From Diogma glabrata (taxonomy: Eukaryota; Arthropoda; Insecta; Diptera; Cylindrotomidae): a DNA stretch of 64,000 bases. The DNA is taken from positions 104,224,462 through 104,288,461 of the forward strand of contig OY856188.1 of assembly GCA_963693315.1 (NCBI GenBank), given 5' to 3'. This document shows, in pieces, positions 1-11,660 of this stretch. The position numbers were made by a program, and so were the translations under genes. The first letter of the stretch is position 1. Each line of letters starts with the position of its first letter. Under the pieces are notes generated by a model. It worked only from the letters and a program-made list of their open reading frames with translations. It was not told the DNA's origin and ran no database searches.

Positions 1-790
1 TGTAATAACCCGGTAACTTAACTTATTCTTATTACAAGGTAAATGACAGTTCAACGGCCTTGACTCTAAATCACTAAACATTTATATTGTCATTAACATT
101 AACTTCAAAGTTCACCTTTGCTGCTAATAAATTGGAGCATCGGTGAATATTCAACTAGTATTACGACACGATTACAACTTATGCTAAAAATAATTTACTA
201 TGTTACTATAACACGAAGTTACACACATATATATTTTTTTCTTGTAGCTTTAAATCATTAATAATTTGTAATATAGTACATGGGTTCTATTTACTAACAT
301 AACACATTACATTTACTATGAAACCCGTAGAATATCAAAATTTCTCTTTAAACTAATCAAAAATGATTTAAAATTTCACTAAACACACATAATTTAAGTA
401 CAGTTCCTCTGACATTTTGTTCAAGGCTATTTGGTTTTTATGAACAATAATTTATAATCATGGATATGGTGGCTAATAATAACGGGTCCGGTTAAATCTT
501 CTATTTACTCGTAGCATTACAAAAAAAATTTTCTCATTACGTTACTAGCAATCAGTTTCGAGGTCATTAAACGGAAGACCCAAATTAGATGCAGAGTTAT
601 TCCTATTGGATTGATTTGGTTACACTTTCACTAATACTCATATGTTAGGATGTCTAAAGACCCAGGTCGTAATGGGCGGATCTTCTGGAAACCGGTATTT
701 AATTGGACCTTGTCTGACCCAAGCTAAAATTTACAGCTGGTCGCGAAACCAATAGAGATTAACAGTAGCAATATATTAACATAATTTACC
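1..790. other. AT-rich DNA, no gene seen
   Basis: No long open frame, recognisable protein motif, clear tandem repeat or terminal repeat was seen here. Short GC-richer words occur around 655-720, but I could not connect them to a family. Confidence 0.5.
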
Positions 791-799
791 TTGTTCTTT

Positions 800-1094
800 T
801 TTTTAATCGACCTTCTAGGGTTGTTTGAGACTGTTCCTGCTAATATTTATCGGGCCCCGAAAAGAGCACCGTGTCCGGATTCTATATTTCTTTACGCCAC
901 CAACAATAATAGCCTTGATTATCGGCGTCTTTCAAAATGGTGTCTTGTACACGCACCAAACAACAATATGCATTACGTTCTTGATGGAAAGAGGTGATAT
1001 TGATTTTATGTTGAATCGATCACGAAAATCAAAATCTTCTAAGTTTTCTTTGATTCATACATCCGTGAACCATCAGATGAAGAAAATTTTATAA
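800..1094 (+). other. Short open stretch, unrecognised (possible exon)
   Basis: A pyrimidine-rich tract ending in CTTCTAG near 820 resembles a 3' splice site. It is followed by two overlapping open frames of about 60-90 codons reaching 994 and 1094. The longer frame has a hydrophobic stretch (IIALIIG) and a basic tail (RSRKSKSSK). I recognise no family. This may be an exon of a host gene or a decayed TE exon. Only the open frame and the possible splice site are seen; the rest is inference. Confidence 0.12.
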
Positions 1095-1273
1095 CCAAAA
1101 TCACAACTCAAACGTCAAAGAGAAATATCACCATCTGCCTTTAATCAGACAATTCAATCAGTGGCGTAGCTAGCATGGGTGGCACCCGGGGCGGATATTG
1201 TGGTGTCACCCCAAGAATAAAAACTGTCAATAATAATAAAAAGCCGATAAACGTAATTTATAATTTTTTTTAA

Positions 1274-4028
1274 TTAATACAAATGAGCATTATTATTATA
1301 AGCCCGCAAGTAATTTTTAACTAATTTTAATTTGCTGAAACTCCTATCACACGAAGCCACTAATACCCAAATAGCCATAAATAACTTTAGTGCGACCGTA
1401 AGATTCGGAAGAAATTCTAAAAAATCCCATTCTACGATGAATTTCAAAAAGTCTAGGTACACCCAGTTAGAAACTGTAACATTGGCCGCTTTTAAATGCC
1501 TCCTCACCCTTTGTATCTCTATGAGGAGTTCTGTTGCCAATACCGCATCATAAAAACCAGTAAATTTTGTTTCCGATAATTTTAACTCTTCACTGTTCGC
1601 CAAAAGCTAAGTGTTTGTCTGCACAACCTCGAACAATGAAGCTAAATCTTGAACTGACTTCAGTCTAGTTCGGAGTTCAACACTGAATCGGTCAAGACAT
1701 TCCAACATGTCCTTTTTAAGTTGAGCTCTCAGTGTCAGTCCAACATCAGGTGCAAACTCACCACCCGTTCGTTTTTTGCGTTTTTATGACGTGCCCGTGC
1801 TTTGCAATCCAATCTGAGCACAGATATTATTTCTCTTAGAATATCATTCCAAAACAAAAGATAGCAAAGAAACGAAAAATCACATGCTGCATTGATAAGG
1901 TTCTGTGCAGCGCCTCTAGTGTCTACATTTTCTTGTTGTACACTTAACTTCTCAATTTCAGCCACAATCCCATCAAAATTTTCGGCCAATACTTTTACTG
2001 CAGCATAATGAGCACTCCAATACACTGTTAAGAGTATTTTAACAGTTGCTTTGTTGTGTTTAGCAAGTACTTCCCAGCGGCTAGTCGAAGCAGAAAAACA
2101 TGTAAAAATGGCTTCCACTGACGAGTGTTGGCCGTATTAATTAATTGAAAGATCTTTGCAGCCCACAAAAATTGCTTTGTTATTTTTTGCTTTAATAATA
2201 GCTTGCACTTCTCCATGTATACTACTCATAACAGCTGCATTATCATAACCTTTGGGAGCGACAATTCATAACATCTATACCATCATTTACAAGATTTTTA
2301 CACTGAAAAAAACATGTCCTATTTCCAATCGAAATGCAGTTGTCTCAACCTCACCGTGCGGGCAGATATGGCGAATCGAAATACGAGATTGATTCAACAA
2401 CCGTACAATGATAAGCCGATGCAGTTGAGACAATCACATGAAATATTTATGTGAAAATAAAATATAGTTCAATTAATCTCAAATACTTAAATTTTAAAAT
2501 GAAAAATTCATGATATAAGGCCAAAGAAATATGTTTTCATGGAAATAGTTATTAACTTTATTCAACCACTGTTATATTGGATAGCACTTTATATTTTAAT
2601 TACACCTCATTCTGTTATCAGGAAAATGTTACTGAGTACTGAGTAGTTGTCCCAATCACGGTGAAATTGTTTGTAAATATCTTTTCTTTGCATGAATAAT
2701 AAACTGCCATCTTCGAGATGAGGTTATCATTACTTCAATTTTTTTTCAGTGTAAGAATTTCATCGCTTAAATCAGCGGCTGTTTTCCATGTAAAAGAAAA
2801 AATCCAAGGAATACTTCCTTGATTTCCACTTTACTACCATCAATTTTCACATAACGAATCACTTCTGACATTTGATCATTTTGTGAAATGTCAGGTGTGC
2901 TATCAAACATAATTCCAAAATATTTAACCGATTTAATTTCGTTGACAAGCTTAAACTTTACGTGGATCGCTAAAACATTTATGAACTCATTTTGTATATC
3001 TGGTGACAAATATGATAATTTTGGTGATTTACCATGCTCCAAATTCAAAATGTGTTCTTTTAACACTACATCATACTTTGACAATAGTTTGGTTAGTTCT
3101 AAGAAATTGCCTTTATTTGAAGAACTTTGTCCTTCATCATGTCCATGAAATGCTGGGTTTTGTTTAGATAAAAACAAAGTTATATCCAATAATCTTGATA
3201 AAAGATGTTTCCACTTCTGTTTTTTATTATATATTAATTGCAAGGCTGCGTCTCCTATCGTTTTATGAATTTTTAACCTCATTTCCAAAGTTTTCCACTT
3301 TTCAAAATTCTCCAGATGTTCATTTGAAGTTTCATGGTCGGCCACTTTGGGATTTAGTTTCCACCGCTTCTGATATCCAGTAGTAAATGTTGATTTTGTA
3401 TTATTATTATTGGTGACAGCAAATACACGACAACAGAAGCAATACAGGACGCAAGTTATTATTTACAGGAGAATAAACAATCCATGGCCGTAGAATTTTT
3501 TCACCATTATTCATCATTATATAAAACCATTCTTTAGAAAGATGGCGAACATCACCTTTTATGTCTAACCCGTGTCTAGATACAGTAACAAACGACCCTT
3601 CTCTATCTTGAAAATGTTCACTTTCTTTTTTTATGATTTCAATGCGAACATTACCAGAGACGAGTATATTCCAATGTGATACATCTCTTAAGTCCTGAAG
3701 TGATTCACTCATGCAAATACTGTCTTCGATAGTAGACGCATTAGCGGCATTATCACTGTCATTTTCATTATTCCTTTCTAATTCGTCATCATAGGTTATC
3801 ATTATTAATTCTGTATTGTTGCTGTTACTTTCCGAAGATGAGCCAATATTCTCTGAAACATTCGTTGCATCAACGTGATAATCAGTTTCTTTTGATGAAC
3901 CTTGGATATCATCGGGTTTTGTAACATATTTATAGATTTGGTCTTTCTCTGCTGGAACCAACTTTTTCTTTAAAAAGTATGAACTCCTCGTGGCATATTT
4001 ATTTTTTGGGATATTTGCTAAACGAAAT
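1274..4028 (-). pseudogene. hAT transposase, ZMYM1/DUF4371-like, broken
   Basis: Read on the minus strand, the pieces occur in the order expected for this family. First come an acidic N-terminal region and a TTF-type zinc-finger segment (around 3410-3560: EWFYIMMNNGEKILRPW, then a Cys-rich stretch readable only after a frame change near 3420). Next is the DUF4371 catalytic N-half (2767-3345, including GIMFDSTPDISQNDQM). Middle segments follow (2216-1735: RWEVLAKHNK, CDFSFLCYLLFWNDIL). Last is the hAT C-terminal dimerisation domain (1274-1603: VASCDRSFSKLKLVKNYLR). A likely 3' splice site lies at 4029. The gene is broken by at least one frameshift, by a 451-bp MITE in the catalytic region and by further stops. 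Family identity rests on motif recognition. Confidence 0.88.
2301..2751. mobile_element. TA-flanked MITE nested in the hAT transposase
   Basis: The ends are CACTGAAAAAAA and TTTTTTTTCAGTG, each flanked by TA (2299-2300 and 2752-2753), which suggests a Tc1/mariner-type mobile unit of 451 bp. It has no coding capacity. A word around 2338-2347 (GTTGTCTCAA) recurs inverted around 2420-2435. The insertion separates the GFFL end of the upstream transposase segment from its continuation, so it is younger than the hAT copy. Confidence 0.75.
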
Positions 4029-4229
4029 CTAAAAAAATATTTTTAATTATAGTATAGGTATCAGCAAAGCATTAATTCTAAATATATTTGTAGGATACAT
4101 AATAGGTACATAGTTCATAATAAGTACACTGTGTTAACGACTAAATACACCGCCAAGAAAATTAATTTATTTAAATTTCCTTGTAACAACTTATATTAAA
4201 TAATATTTGATAAAATGGAATATACAAAT

Positions 4230-4680
4230 CATAGCCTAATATTAAAAGGAACTATTTAAAAAAATATAAGTATGAAATCCTAAAAGATATTTTATATAAA
4301 GAATTGAAACCAAAATTAAATATCCAATTAGAATCATGCTCAATAATTTACAAAATCAAATGTGATTTTTGTGAAAAATTTTACATCGGGAAAACCGGAA
4401 AATGTTTTAAAGACTGATTTAAGGAATACCTTCCTAAGAAGAAAAATAAACAAAATTTAAAGTCTATTTTTGCAAACCATTTACATAGTTAATAACAATA
4501 GCTACAATAGCCACTTTTAAAAAAAAATTGAAGGCTTTACATTTATGTAGCCAAGGATCTTTAAAAGAATCACTTGATAAGTTTGAAATTTCCAAGGGAT
4601 TTAACCCAACCCAACAAAATGTAATTTTAAATGATAAACTTCCATTTAATTCAAATATATAAATATATAAAACTGAAAAC
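4230..4680 (+). pseudogene. Penelope-like element fragment with GIY-YIG domain
   Basis: A plus-strand frame reads SIIYKIKCDFCEKFYIGKTG from about 4337. This is the start of the GIY-YIG endonuclease domain at the C-terminus of Penelope-like retroelements. A stop replaces a residue soon after (TGA at 4414), and reading continues with FKEYLPKKKNK. Near 4535-4660 comes a typical tail (LKALHLCSQGSLKESLDKFE). The reverse transcriptase part is absent. It lies in the noncoding part of the hAT element, opposite to the transposase, so it is either nested there or was captured. Confidence 0.72.
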
Positions 4681-5240
4681 AAACAGTATTAGTATGTATC
4701 AACCTACAAAAATTTGCAAAACTGCAGTAATTTGGTTGTTAAAACGGTAATTTGATTGTTTGTTAGTTTCCTTAGGTGTTTGCAATTAATTTGTTTGAAA
4801 TGTAAAACATATATTAGGTAGTAAGGTTAAGCGGATATTTTAGAAATAATTTTGGAATAGAGACATTGTAACTCAAGGGTGCCACCCTATCGACAAAGGG
4901 TGCCACATCATCGACGTAAACCACTTTTCCTATACATTATTCAGCATATGTGTTTTCAGACCTGGTCATTAAATAATCATGCTTGCATACTAAACAATAT
5001 ATCGTAAAAAACGGTCAATATGATATCTATAGGAATATTCAAAGCTATTGAGTAATTGTGGTGATGGGATTCAATGCTCAACATGTTGATTCGATTAATA
5101 TTGTTAAAATTTTATTTCACGTAATAACTCAAAAATTTTAAAAAGTAGAATAGATTCTTTTTGAACCAATAACACATTTATAGGACACATTTATAAGTTA
5201 TCACAATTTATAAATTAAAATTATATGGATAACCTGGTTA

Positions 5241-5860
5241 AAATGGTTTCTAAGTGATTTATCGTTGAAAACATGTGATGGTTTGTTTAAGTTTTTTACG
5301 TTCGGGTATCACCCCAAAACGGTTTCGAAGTGATTTATCGTTGAAAACATGTGATGGTTTGTTTAAGTTTTTTACGTTCGGGTGTCACCCCAAAACGGTT
5401 TCGAAGTGATTTATCGTTGAAAACATTGTGATGGTTTGTTTAAGTTTTTAACGTTCGGGTGTCACCCCAAAACGGTTTCGAAGTGATTTATCATTGAAAA
5501 CATTGTGATGGTTTGTTTAAGTTTTTTACGTTCGGGTGTCACCCCAAAACGGTTTCGAAGTGATTTATCATTGAAAACATTGTGATGGTTTGTTTAAGTT
5601 GTTTACGTTCGGGTGTCACCCCAAAACGGTTTAGAAGTGATTTATCGTTGAAAACATTGTGATGGTTTGTTTAAGTTTTTTACGTTCGGGTGTCACCCCA
5701 AAACGGTTTCGAAGTGATTTATCATTGAAAACATTATGATGGTTTGTTTAAGTTTTTTACGTTCGGGTGTCACCCCAAAACGGTTTAGAAGTGATTTATC
5801 GTTGAAAACATTGTGATGGTTTGTTTAAGTTTTTTACGTTCGGGTGTCACCCCAAAACGG
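5241..5860. repeat. 77-bp minisatellite, 8 copies, at the hAT right end
   Basis: Eight head-to-tail units of about 76-78 bp, each with ACGTTCGGGTGTCACCCC (first copy ATCACCCC) and GAAGTGATTTATC. Units are highly similar, with small variants (TCG/TCA, ACATG/ACATTG, TTCGAAG/TTAGAAG). Each carries the GGGTGTCACCCC palindrome, which resembles the element's subterminal GGGTGACACCCGGGG, so these may be repeated transposase-binding sites. Confidence 0.95.
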
Positions 5861-5909
5861 GTGACACCCGGGGCGGACCGCCCCCCCTAGCTACGCCTCT
5901 GAATTCAAT

Positions 5910-7183
5910 GAATAGAAGAACAATTCACAATCGTTTATGAAAACTAACTTCTCGATTAGTCAGATTTACACCGCTATTTATAAATCTGAATACGATCGAA
6001 TCGTTATTGCTTTTCTCCTTTTTGGAGAATTAACATCTGAAATTCGGTATTACGATATATTGTTATAAGCGCGAAAACATTTCAAATAGAGACAAATGAT
6101 GTCTACAAAACATTTAGGAGGAAATATTATTAACATTAGCATAGATAAGAATTGAAAAAATAACGTTTCGAATACAATTTCAATGCTAGTTGCAGGATAC
6201 AATGTTAGGATAGCAAGACGAATTGACAAATATGCACAGCTGTTTGAGGCTTGAAAACATTTTAGAGCAACTACGGTTAAAGGTCCGGAGAGTTCAAATT
6301 CATGTAGTATGGTGAAATAACGCTGGTGAAAACGCAGTATGAACCAATATTAGGGGATCGTAAAATAAAATATTATGGTTAATGGTGTTGTAAAAAAAAA
6401 CTATGTGTAACGGAAACTATATAAAAATATGTCTGCAGATCGTGGATGGATGAGAAACTATTATGAACTAGGTAACTGGTAATCAAAATTGTGAATTATT
6501 AGAAAACAGACATTGAATAAATCGGGAACTTTACCGCTCTACATTATCATGCTCCAGTCTACATTACAACTAACTGTTCTGAGTTGAACTTATTTTAATA
6601 GCTTTTGACCTGAACTCACCGTTCTGAACTGAACTTATTTTAATAGCTTTTTCAAACAAAAAATGAAAATTAGACTTTGAAAAGCACGTAATAACTCCAA
6701 AATTGACAAAAAATTAATCTTTGAATTATTATGAATGGTATGCGTAATTCAAAATTTAAATTTTAATTAATTTTCACTTAAAAAAATCAATTTGAAAACT
6801 AGTCTGATATTCATATTTTTCACCATATTTTGAACAAGAAATTTAGACTAACCTTACAGTAAAAACACTTATTCAACTTAGTATCACAAACTATAATTTC
6901 ACTGTAATCTAATTTTAATAATTATTTCACCGCAAATTATAATTTAATAAAAATCGATTACGCGTTGGTTATTGTTATTAATTATTATTAAAAAACCACA
7001 GCAACCATCATGAAACTAGTTTCTTCACAACAATTGGGAAAAACAAAAAACAATCTTTTGTTTTTTTAACTAATCATACATTTATTTTTGGCCTATATAA
7101 AATTTATTTATAGCCAAACCACTCCACCAAAAATTAATATAAATCTTATAATCAAAATGATTATTTGTTTAGCACAAAGAAAC
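5910..7183. other. AT-rich DNA, no gene seen
   Basis: No gene recognised. A short direct repeat is present: TGAACTTATTTTAATAGCTTT occurs twice around 6585-6645, forming a pair of about 33-40 bp. Confidence 0.5.
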
Positions 7184-7272
7184 TATAACAAATTGGTTTT
7201 TGTATATAGTTGCAAGTTTCCTTTTTGATTTTACATTAACTTGCAACTATATACAAAAACCAATTTGTTATA
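7184..7272. repeat. 35-bp perfect inverted repeat with 19-nt loop
   Basis: Positions 7184-7218 and 7238-7272 are exact reverse complements over 35 bp (left arm begins TATAACAAATTGG), separated by 19 nt. An RNA from either strand would fold into a perfect hairpin. No terminal duplication is obvious. It could be a fold-back remnant or a small-RNA hairpin precursor. Confidence 0.9.
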
Positions 7273-7735
7273 CTATAGTGATTTTACCGCACTCCAAAAC
7301 CAAAAATTAAATTTTAGTTACAATGAAACTAATTTTCCTTTTTTTATTAAAATACTAATGATCTTGCACATTTTAAGTTAGAAATAAGATCCTATTCAAT
7401 TCAATTCAAAACGTGATCTGATTTATCAAAAATGAACAAGGACGTTCATCAAAAAAGTAATGATTGTATTTCATTTTTCGCCCTCTCTGTCTCATTTTTT
7501 TCGTTATTTATATTTTATTATGATTTCTTTATGTTGTTTACATGCAACGCCCAGTAGAAAAAATAAGATTGGAATTTGTATGAATATTGTACCTGTTACG
7601 CTACAAGGGTAGATTTCGTTTACTACCGTTGCTGATTTTAATTTAGTATTAACTTTTTTTTGAGAGACAAAATTGTTAATCATCAAAAAGAAGACAAAAA
7701 TCAATTTGCTGATTTATTTATGTTTGCCTTAAGGG

Positions 7736-8101
7736 AATTTTGTTGCATTACACAGCCAAGGGTGGAGAATATTAGCTATATACTCGAATAAACAATTCGC
7801 CTGTCATCCAACTAGAATCACTTCCTCCAATTCCCCAATTTGCTGGCATGATTTTGGGAACAGTTACGGGAATTCTCTTATAAGGTAGAACCACCATCGG
7901 TGGACCAAGTTTCCCTAACGCATTGCCCATTATTAGGGTTATAGTATTTTCTTTTTCATCGTTGGCGCCAAATGAATCTACTGATTTTTGTCCTTTGGGA
8001 ACCAATACGGCATTTTCTACGGCGTAATTTTGTTTCGGTGATATGTGCATAACATAAATATAACATAAAGAATCAAACGAAAAATAAAAAATTTGTTCCA
8101 A
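7736..8101 (-). pseudogene. pogo/Tigger-like transposase, DDE domain fragment
   Basis: The minus-strand frame contains NEKENTITLIMGN, GPPMVVLPYKRIP and NWGIGGSDSSWMTGELF. These match the DDE superfamily endonuclease of pogo/Tigger/jerky transposases, which normally read NEKE.ITVL, PPM.VFPYKR and SGWM. After SSWMTGELF a frame change near 7785 lets reading continue as EYIANILHPWL, the normal family continuation. The upstream NVDETG-type first catalytic motif is not preserved in frame. A pipsqueak-type DNA-binding fragment on the same strand at 9418-9729 probably belongs to the same element. Confidence 0.8.
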
Positions 8102-9417
8102 TTTTATCCCTATTAAAATAAAATTTCAAAATTTCAAAAATATAAACCAAAAACCCGGTTTGACGGCCACCGCCCAAACCGACTTTTTATTAGATTCAAC
8201 AAAAACCTAAACAGGTTTTCAAAAATTGTCATGAAATGAAATCAAAACCGTTATAATAAGGTCCGGTTTTTGTTTCGGCCCAATCTCTGGTAATGACTGA
8301 TTCACCTTGTGAATCAACTTGGACTTTTAATATACTTAAATTCACAATAACCTATGAGGCAAAAATATATGACTTGACTACGCCCGGAATAATTCAGACT
8401 GTCCCCAGATATAAATCCCAACATGGGAATCACTTATCTTATTTGTTTAAACTACCATTCTAAAAAAATTTACAACAATAAAACTAATAATCATATAAAA
8501 AAATGTAACTCAGGTTATATTTCTTCTTCAGTTGATTGATAAATTTCCAACTCTAAGAATAACTTTTGCTAGCTACCCTTATTAGCATATACGAATATTG
8601 CGATTTCTAGTATATACAAATAAAAACTGACCTCATATCGTATCCCATAAAAATCCGTGATGTGCTCTCAAAATTGGTTGATAATTTATCAATCTTATCC
8701 ACTAAATCGAATCTTTGTATAATAACTTCTGCTTGTATATGAAGAATTTGTTTCCCCTTTCTCCTTTTGTATTGCTAAGCTTTTAGTTGATGTGAATTCA
8801 TTGTTCCAGATTATGTTATTACGTCATTCAAAAGAAATGTGGAAAACCATAATATCCCGTAACATTGTTCCACAGTAAAAGATTACCAGATATGGGGTGA
8901 TGTTATTCTAAAGTCTACACAATTTCCCTTAGTTTCCTTAATGTTTTTACCACTATTTAATGATAAAAAATTTATTAGACTGGTTACTTTATACTCATTA
9001 ATATATTTCTTTTTAAAAAAAAATGGACAAGAATTTGCGTCATTAACTTAACAAAATCTATCACTTAGATATCTTATTGAAAATTTATTGGAAACAATTT
9101 GGAATATATTTTAAAGAATATATTTTTAAACATTAAATCTCATATGTTTTTCTTTTAAATTTTATGTTTTTCGTTTTAAGGCTAACCACGAATTGATTTG
9201 AAAAATGTGTTTTTTGACATTTCATTAACCTTTTTTCAAAAACAAGATGTACCAACATTGAATAAGGTATTCTCATTAAAAAATGAATGAGTTCTGTAAT
9301 TAAATTTTTCGTTCGTTATTATTTTGAAATTGGATTTAGTCGTTATAATTTGAAATTTTTAAATTGTTATTATCTTAATTGAGAAAAATGAAATAAGATG
9401 ATTGAAATATATTTTAA

Positions 9418-9729
9418 CTAAACAGAGAAAAGATAGAAATTGGTTTTAGTATTATTTACGAGAATATCGCCGACCTTACACGACTTTTGACTAAATATTG
9501 TGCCACTCTTTTGGACACAGAAGGATTTCTTTTCAAAAATCCTTCGTATCAGTGGCGACCTATAAAGAGAATTATGTAAGCTAAATCTGAAATGGTTGTA
9601 TAGTGTGGTTTTAGGCACTTTCAGTGTTTTGCTGGCTGTATGAACAGTCATACCATTATTAACCGCACCTAGAGCAGTTTTTAAGGCTTCTTTAAAATAT
9701 TCCTTACTTAGTTCACAGTTTGTAGGCAT
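9418..9729 (-). pseudogene. Pipsqueak-type HTH fragment of a pogo-like transposase
   Basis: The N-terminus (EYFKEALKTALGAVNNGMTV, then KTLKVPKTTLYNHF) is a clear HTH_psq DNA-binding domain of about 45 residues (roughly residues 8-50), with helix-turn-helix spacing and the VPKTTL recognition helix. The remaining ~50 residues look like frame-shifted continuation. The DDE fragment lies 1.3 kb downstream on the same strand, farther than in an intact pogo-like protein, so either an intron or decay separates them. Confidence 0.72.
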
Positions 9730-9999
9730 TCTTTTCTCTGTTTAATTATTTCTTTCATCAGCAAAAACAAAAATAAAATAAAATTTCAAGGACTAACGCT
9801 GTATCTACAATTTTATTCATTAATATTTCATTTACCTGACATTTTATTTCGAGTTTCATCGAATAAGGTTGTCGATATTGATGTATGTTAATTGGCGATA
9901 TAGTAGATAATGTTTCAATTTTATGGGTGACAATTTCGGTAGATCCTCAAAAATCACCATCCAAATAGAACACGTCGTTCATGGATTATTTGTAGTAAT

Positions 10000-10620
10000 G
10001 AATCGAGTTCTGCTCTATTCATCTCAATTAAACTTAAACAAGACTCCAGGGCTTTGAGTCTTTTCTCACTTTGGATTTTGTCTTTTAATAACAATTGTAT
10101 GAAACTTCAATATATGTGTTATTATGGTTTTCCATATTATGCACCGGAAGTTTTTATTACTATTATCGTCCAATTTTCTTGAGCTCCTTAACAATATCCA
10201 AGTGCTGTAATTACCTTTTCGGATGCATTGGAGAATCCGTGTAATTCAATGCGTCGCCTTTTGTTATTTTGTAATTTCAACCAATTTTCTCTTCACTGAT
10301 TTGGTAGCATGTCATCCCATTCCAAATTCAATAACCACAATTCTTGAAAAAATATCTTTATCAATATAGTAGTTGGAGATCCAAGAATTTTGATAGCATC
10401 TTCTCCAATTTCAATTATGGAATTTGAGGATTATTGTCTCAAATTGAAACTAGCATTCTCTAAAGTTTGTACTAAATTTCCATTATATGTTAACGCCATT
10501 TCTTCAGATTCTGCCCTAGAAAGCAGATCGTAAGACATGAGTTTCCAAAAAAGAAGCACAAGCCGTTCTTTAGGTAACCGTACAAAATATTTAATGTTTT
10601 ATTGGACTATATATTACAGC
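10000..10620 (-). pseudogene. BEL/Pao retrotransposon pol relic
   Basis: Minus-strand translation, with stops and frame changes, gives ordered Pao-type pieces: a segment ending in an RT-palm C-terminal KILG-like word, then ELWLLNLEWDDMLPNQ (family LDWD..LP), then IELHGFSNASEKVITAL near 10200-10260. That last motif is the RNase H signature of BEL/Pao elements (ELHGFSDASE). A further decayed stretch follows to about 10020. No LTR, protease or integrase was recognised nearby. Confidence 0.65.
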
Positions 10621-11385
10621 TTTCTCGCCCAATAATCTTTTGATAATTTACATCTCTTCCATCGACAAAAAATAAAAAAATTAAAAATAAACATTTAAAA
10701 AAGCATGTTTTTAAATATTGCATTTTAATTGAAACTTCAATATTAGAAGTTAATGTTCAACAATAAATTTATTTTTAATAGAAAAATTATTATCACAAAA
10801 ACTATATACGATAATGAAGTGTTCTTTGTTCAATGTATGTGTGTTTTTATTTGGAAAAATTAGTTGTTACCATCTTTGGTTTTATTCGATTAAACAAATA
10901 AAACACCAAGCATTAGATCTTAAAAATTCTTTATTTGTTCTAAATATTTCGGTCCTTTATTGGGACCCTCTTCAATACCTAGATGATAGGAAAACACATT
11001 ACATAAAAACTTAAAAGCTTAAAAAATATTATAATACTAAACTATTGAAAGTACGATAACTTTTTTTGGCTAGAAAAGTTGTGTTAAAAAAAAACTATTC
11101 AATGCTGTCACCACTTTTGTAGTGTGGCCGATTATTTTCTTCACAATACAAAAGAAATTTTAACTCTATACACTTTAAAATTTTAAAGTTTATTTATTTA
11201 AAAGAAAGTAGTTGAAATTATTAATTATAATATTAATTTCAAATTTCGGATTATAATAATATTTTTAATTGGTTTATATTTAAACCTTTTCCTTTAAGAG
11301 CAAAATCTCGAATCTCTGAAAATTTTATATATTTTCTATCACATAAAAATAATTTTAATTACGAAATAATTAAACAGCAATTTGA
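10621..11385. other. AT-rich DNA, no gene seen
   Basis: Contains a 66-codon open frame (10814-11014, +) without recognisable motifs. Nothing else supported. Confidence 0.45.
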
Positions 11386-11389
11386 AACG

Positions 11390-11660
11390 AAATTCTGAAG
11401 CCATCCCTTTTCCCGAGAGAGGGAAGTGGATGTCCTGGGAAAAACGAAACTTATTTTTGTCCCTCTGGTTGGAAATCCGGACCTGCTCATTGCGAAGCTG
11501 GAGTGTCTGGGAAAAGATGGTCGGGGATGTGTCCGGCAACCAGAGGGTCCTAGAAGAGCAGAAATTAAACTTATAGACATGGCAGGGCTGAAATTAACAC
11601 CCAATCGCTGTACCGCGAAGTCACTGTCTCTTTACACTCAAAAACAAAATTAGTGAGACA
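11390..11660. other. GC-rich island with imperfect palindrome, unidentified
   Basis: A 270-bp block distinctly richer in GC than its surroundings. CCCTCTGGTT...CCGGAC (from 11461) is mirrored by GTCCGGCAACCAGAGGG (about 11531-11547), giving an imperfect hairpin. Several frames are open, which is what a GC island without stops produces, so I do not call a gene. It may be a MITE or SINE-like unit or captured DNA. Confidence 0.4.

Larger units (their letters stand above)
1151..5909 (-). mobile_element. hAT-superfamily DNA transposon, complete ends, inactive
   Basis: The ends are CAGTGGCGTAGCTAG at 1159 and its near-perfect inverse at 5887-5901 (one mismatch). Both are flanked by the 8-bp duplication AATTCAAT (1151-1158 and 5902-5909). 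The 15-bp terminal inverted repeat beginning CAG and the 8-bp TSD are hAT hallmarks. Subterminal GGGTGGCACCCGGGGCGG on the left mirrors GGGTGACACCCGGGGCGG on the right. The 4.74-kb body holds a broken transposase on the minus strand, a nested MITE, a Penelope-like fragment and a minisatellite near the right end. The intact TSD fixes the insertion boundaries, while the interrupted transposase shows the copy cannot move by itself. Confidence 0.92.

Noticed and set aside
800..1094. Rhomboid-type membrane protein exon
   Set aside because: One frame suggests a short hydrophobic segment, but no catalytic motif or convincing alignment is visible.
5241..5860. Regular repeats resembling a CRISPR-like array
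   Set aside because: Units are directly adjacent with no unique spacers, and the setting is a eukaryotic hAT element. It is a minisatellite.
8137..8290. Complete hAT MITE
   Set aside because: Only a possible right end (ATCTCTG) is present. No matching left end or 8-bp duplication was found.
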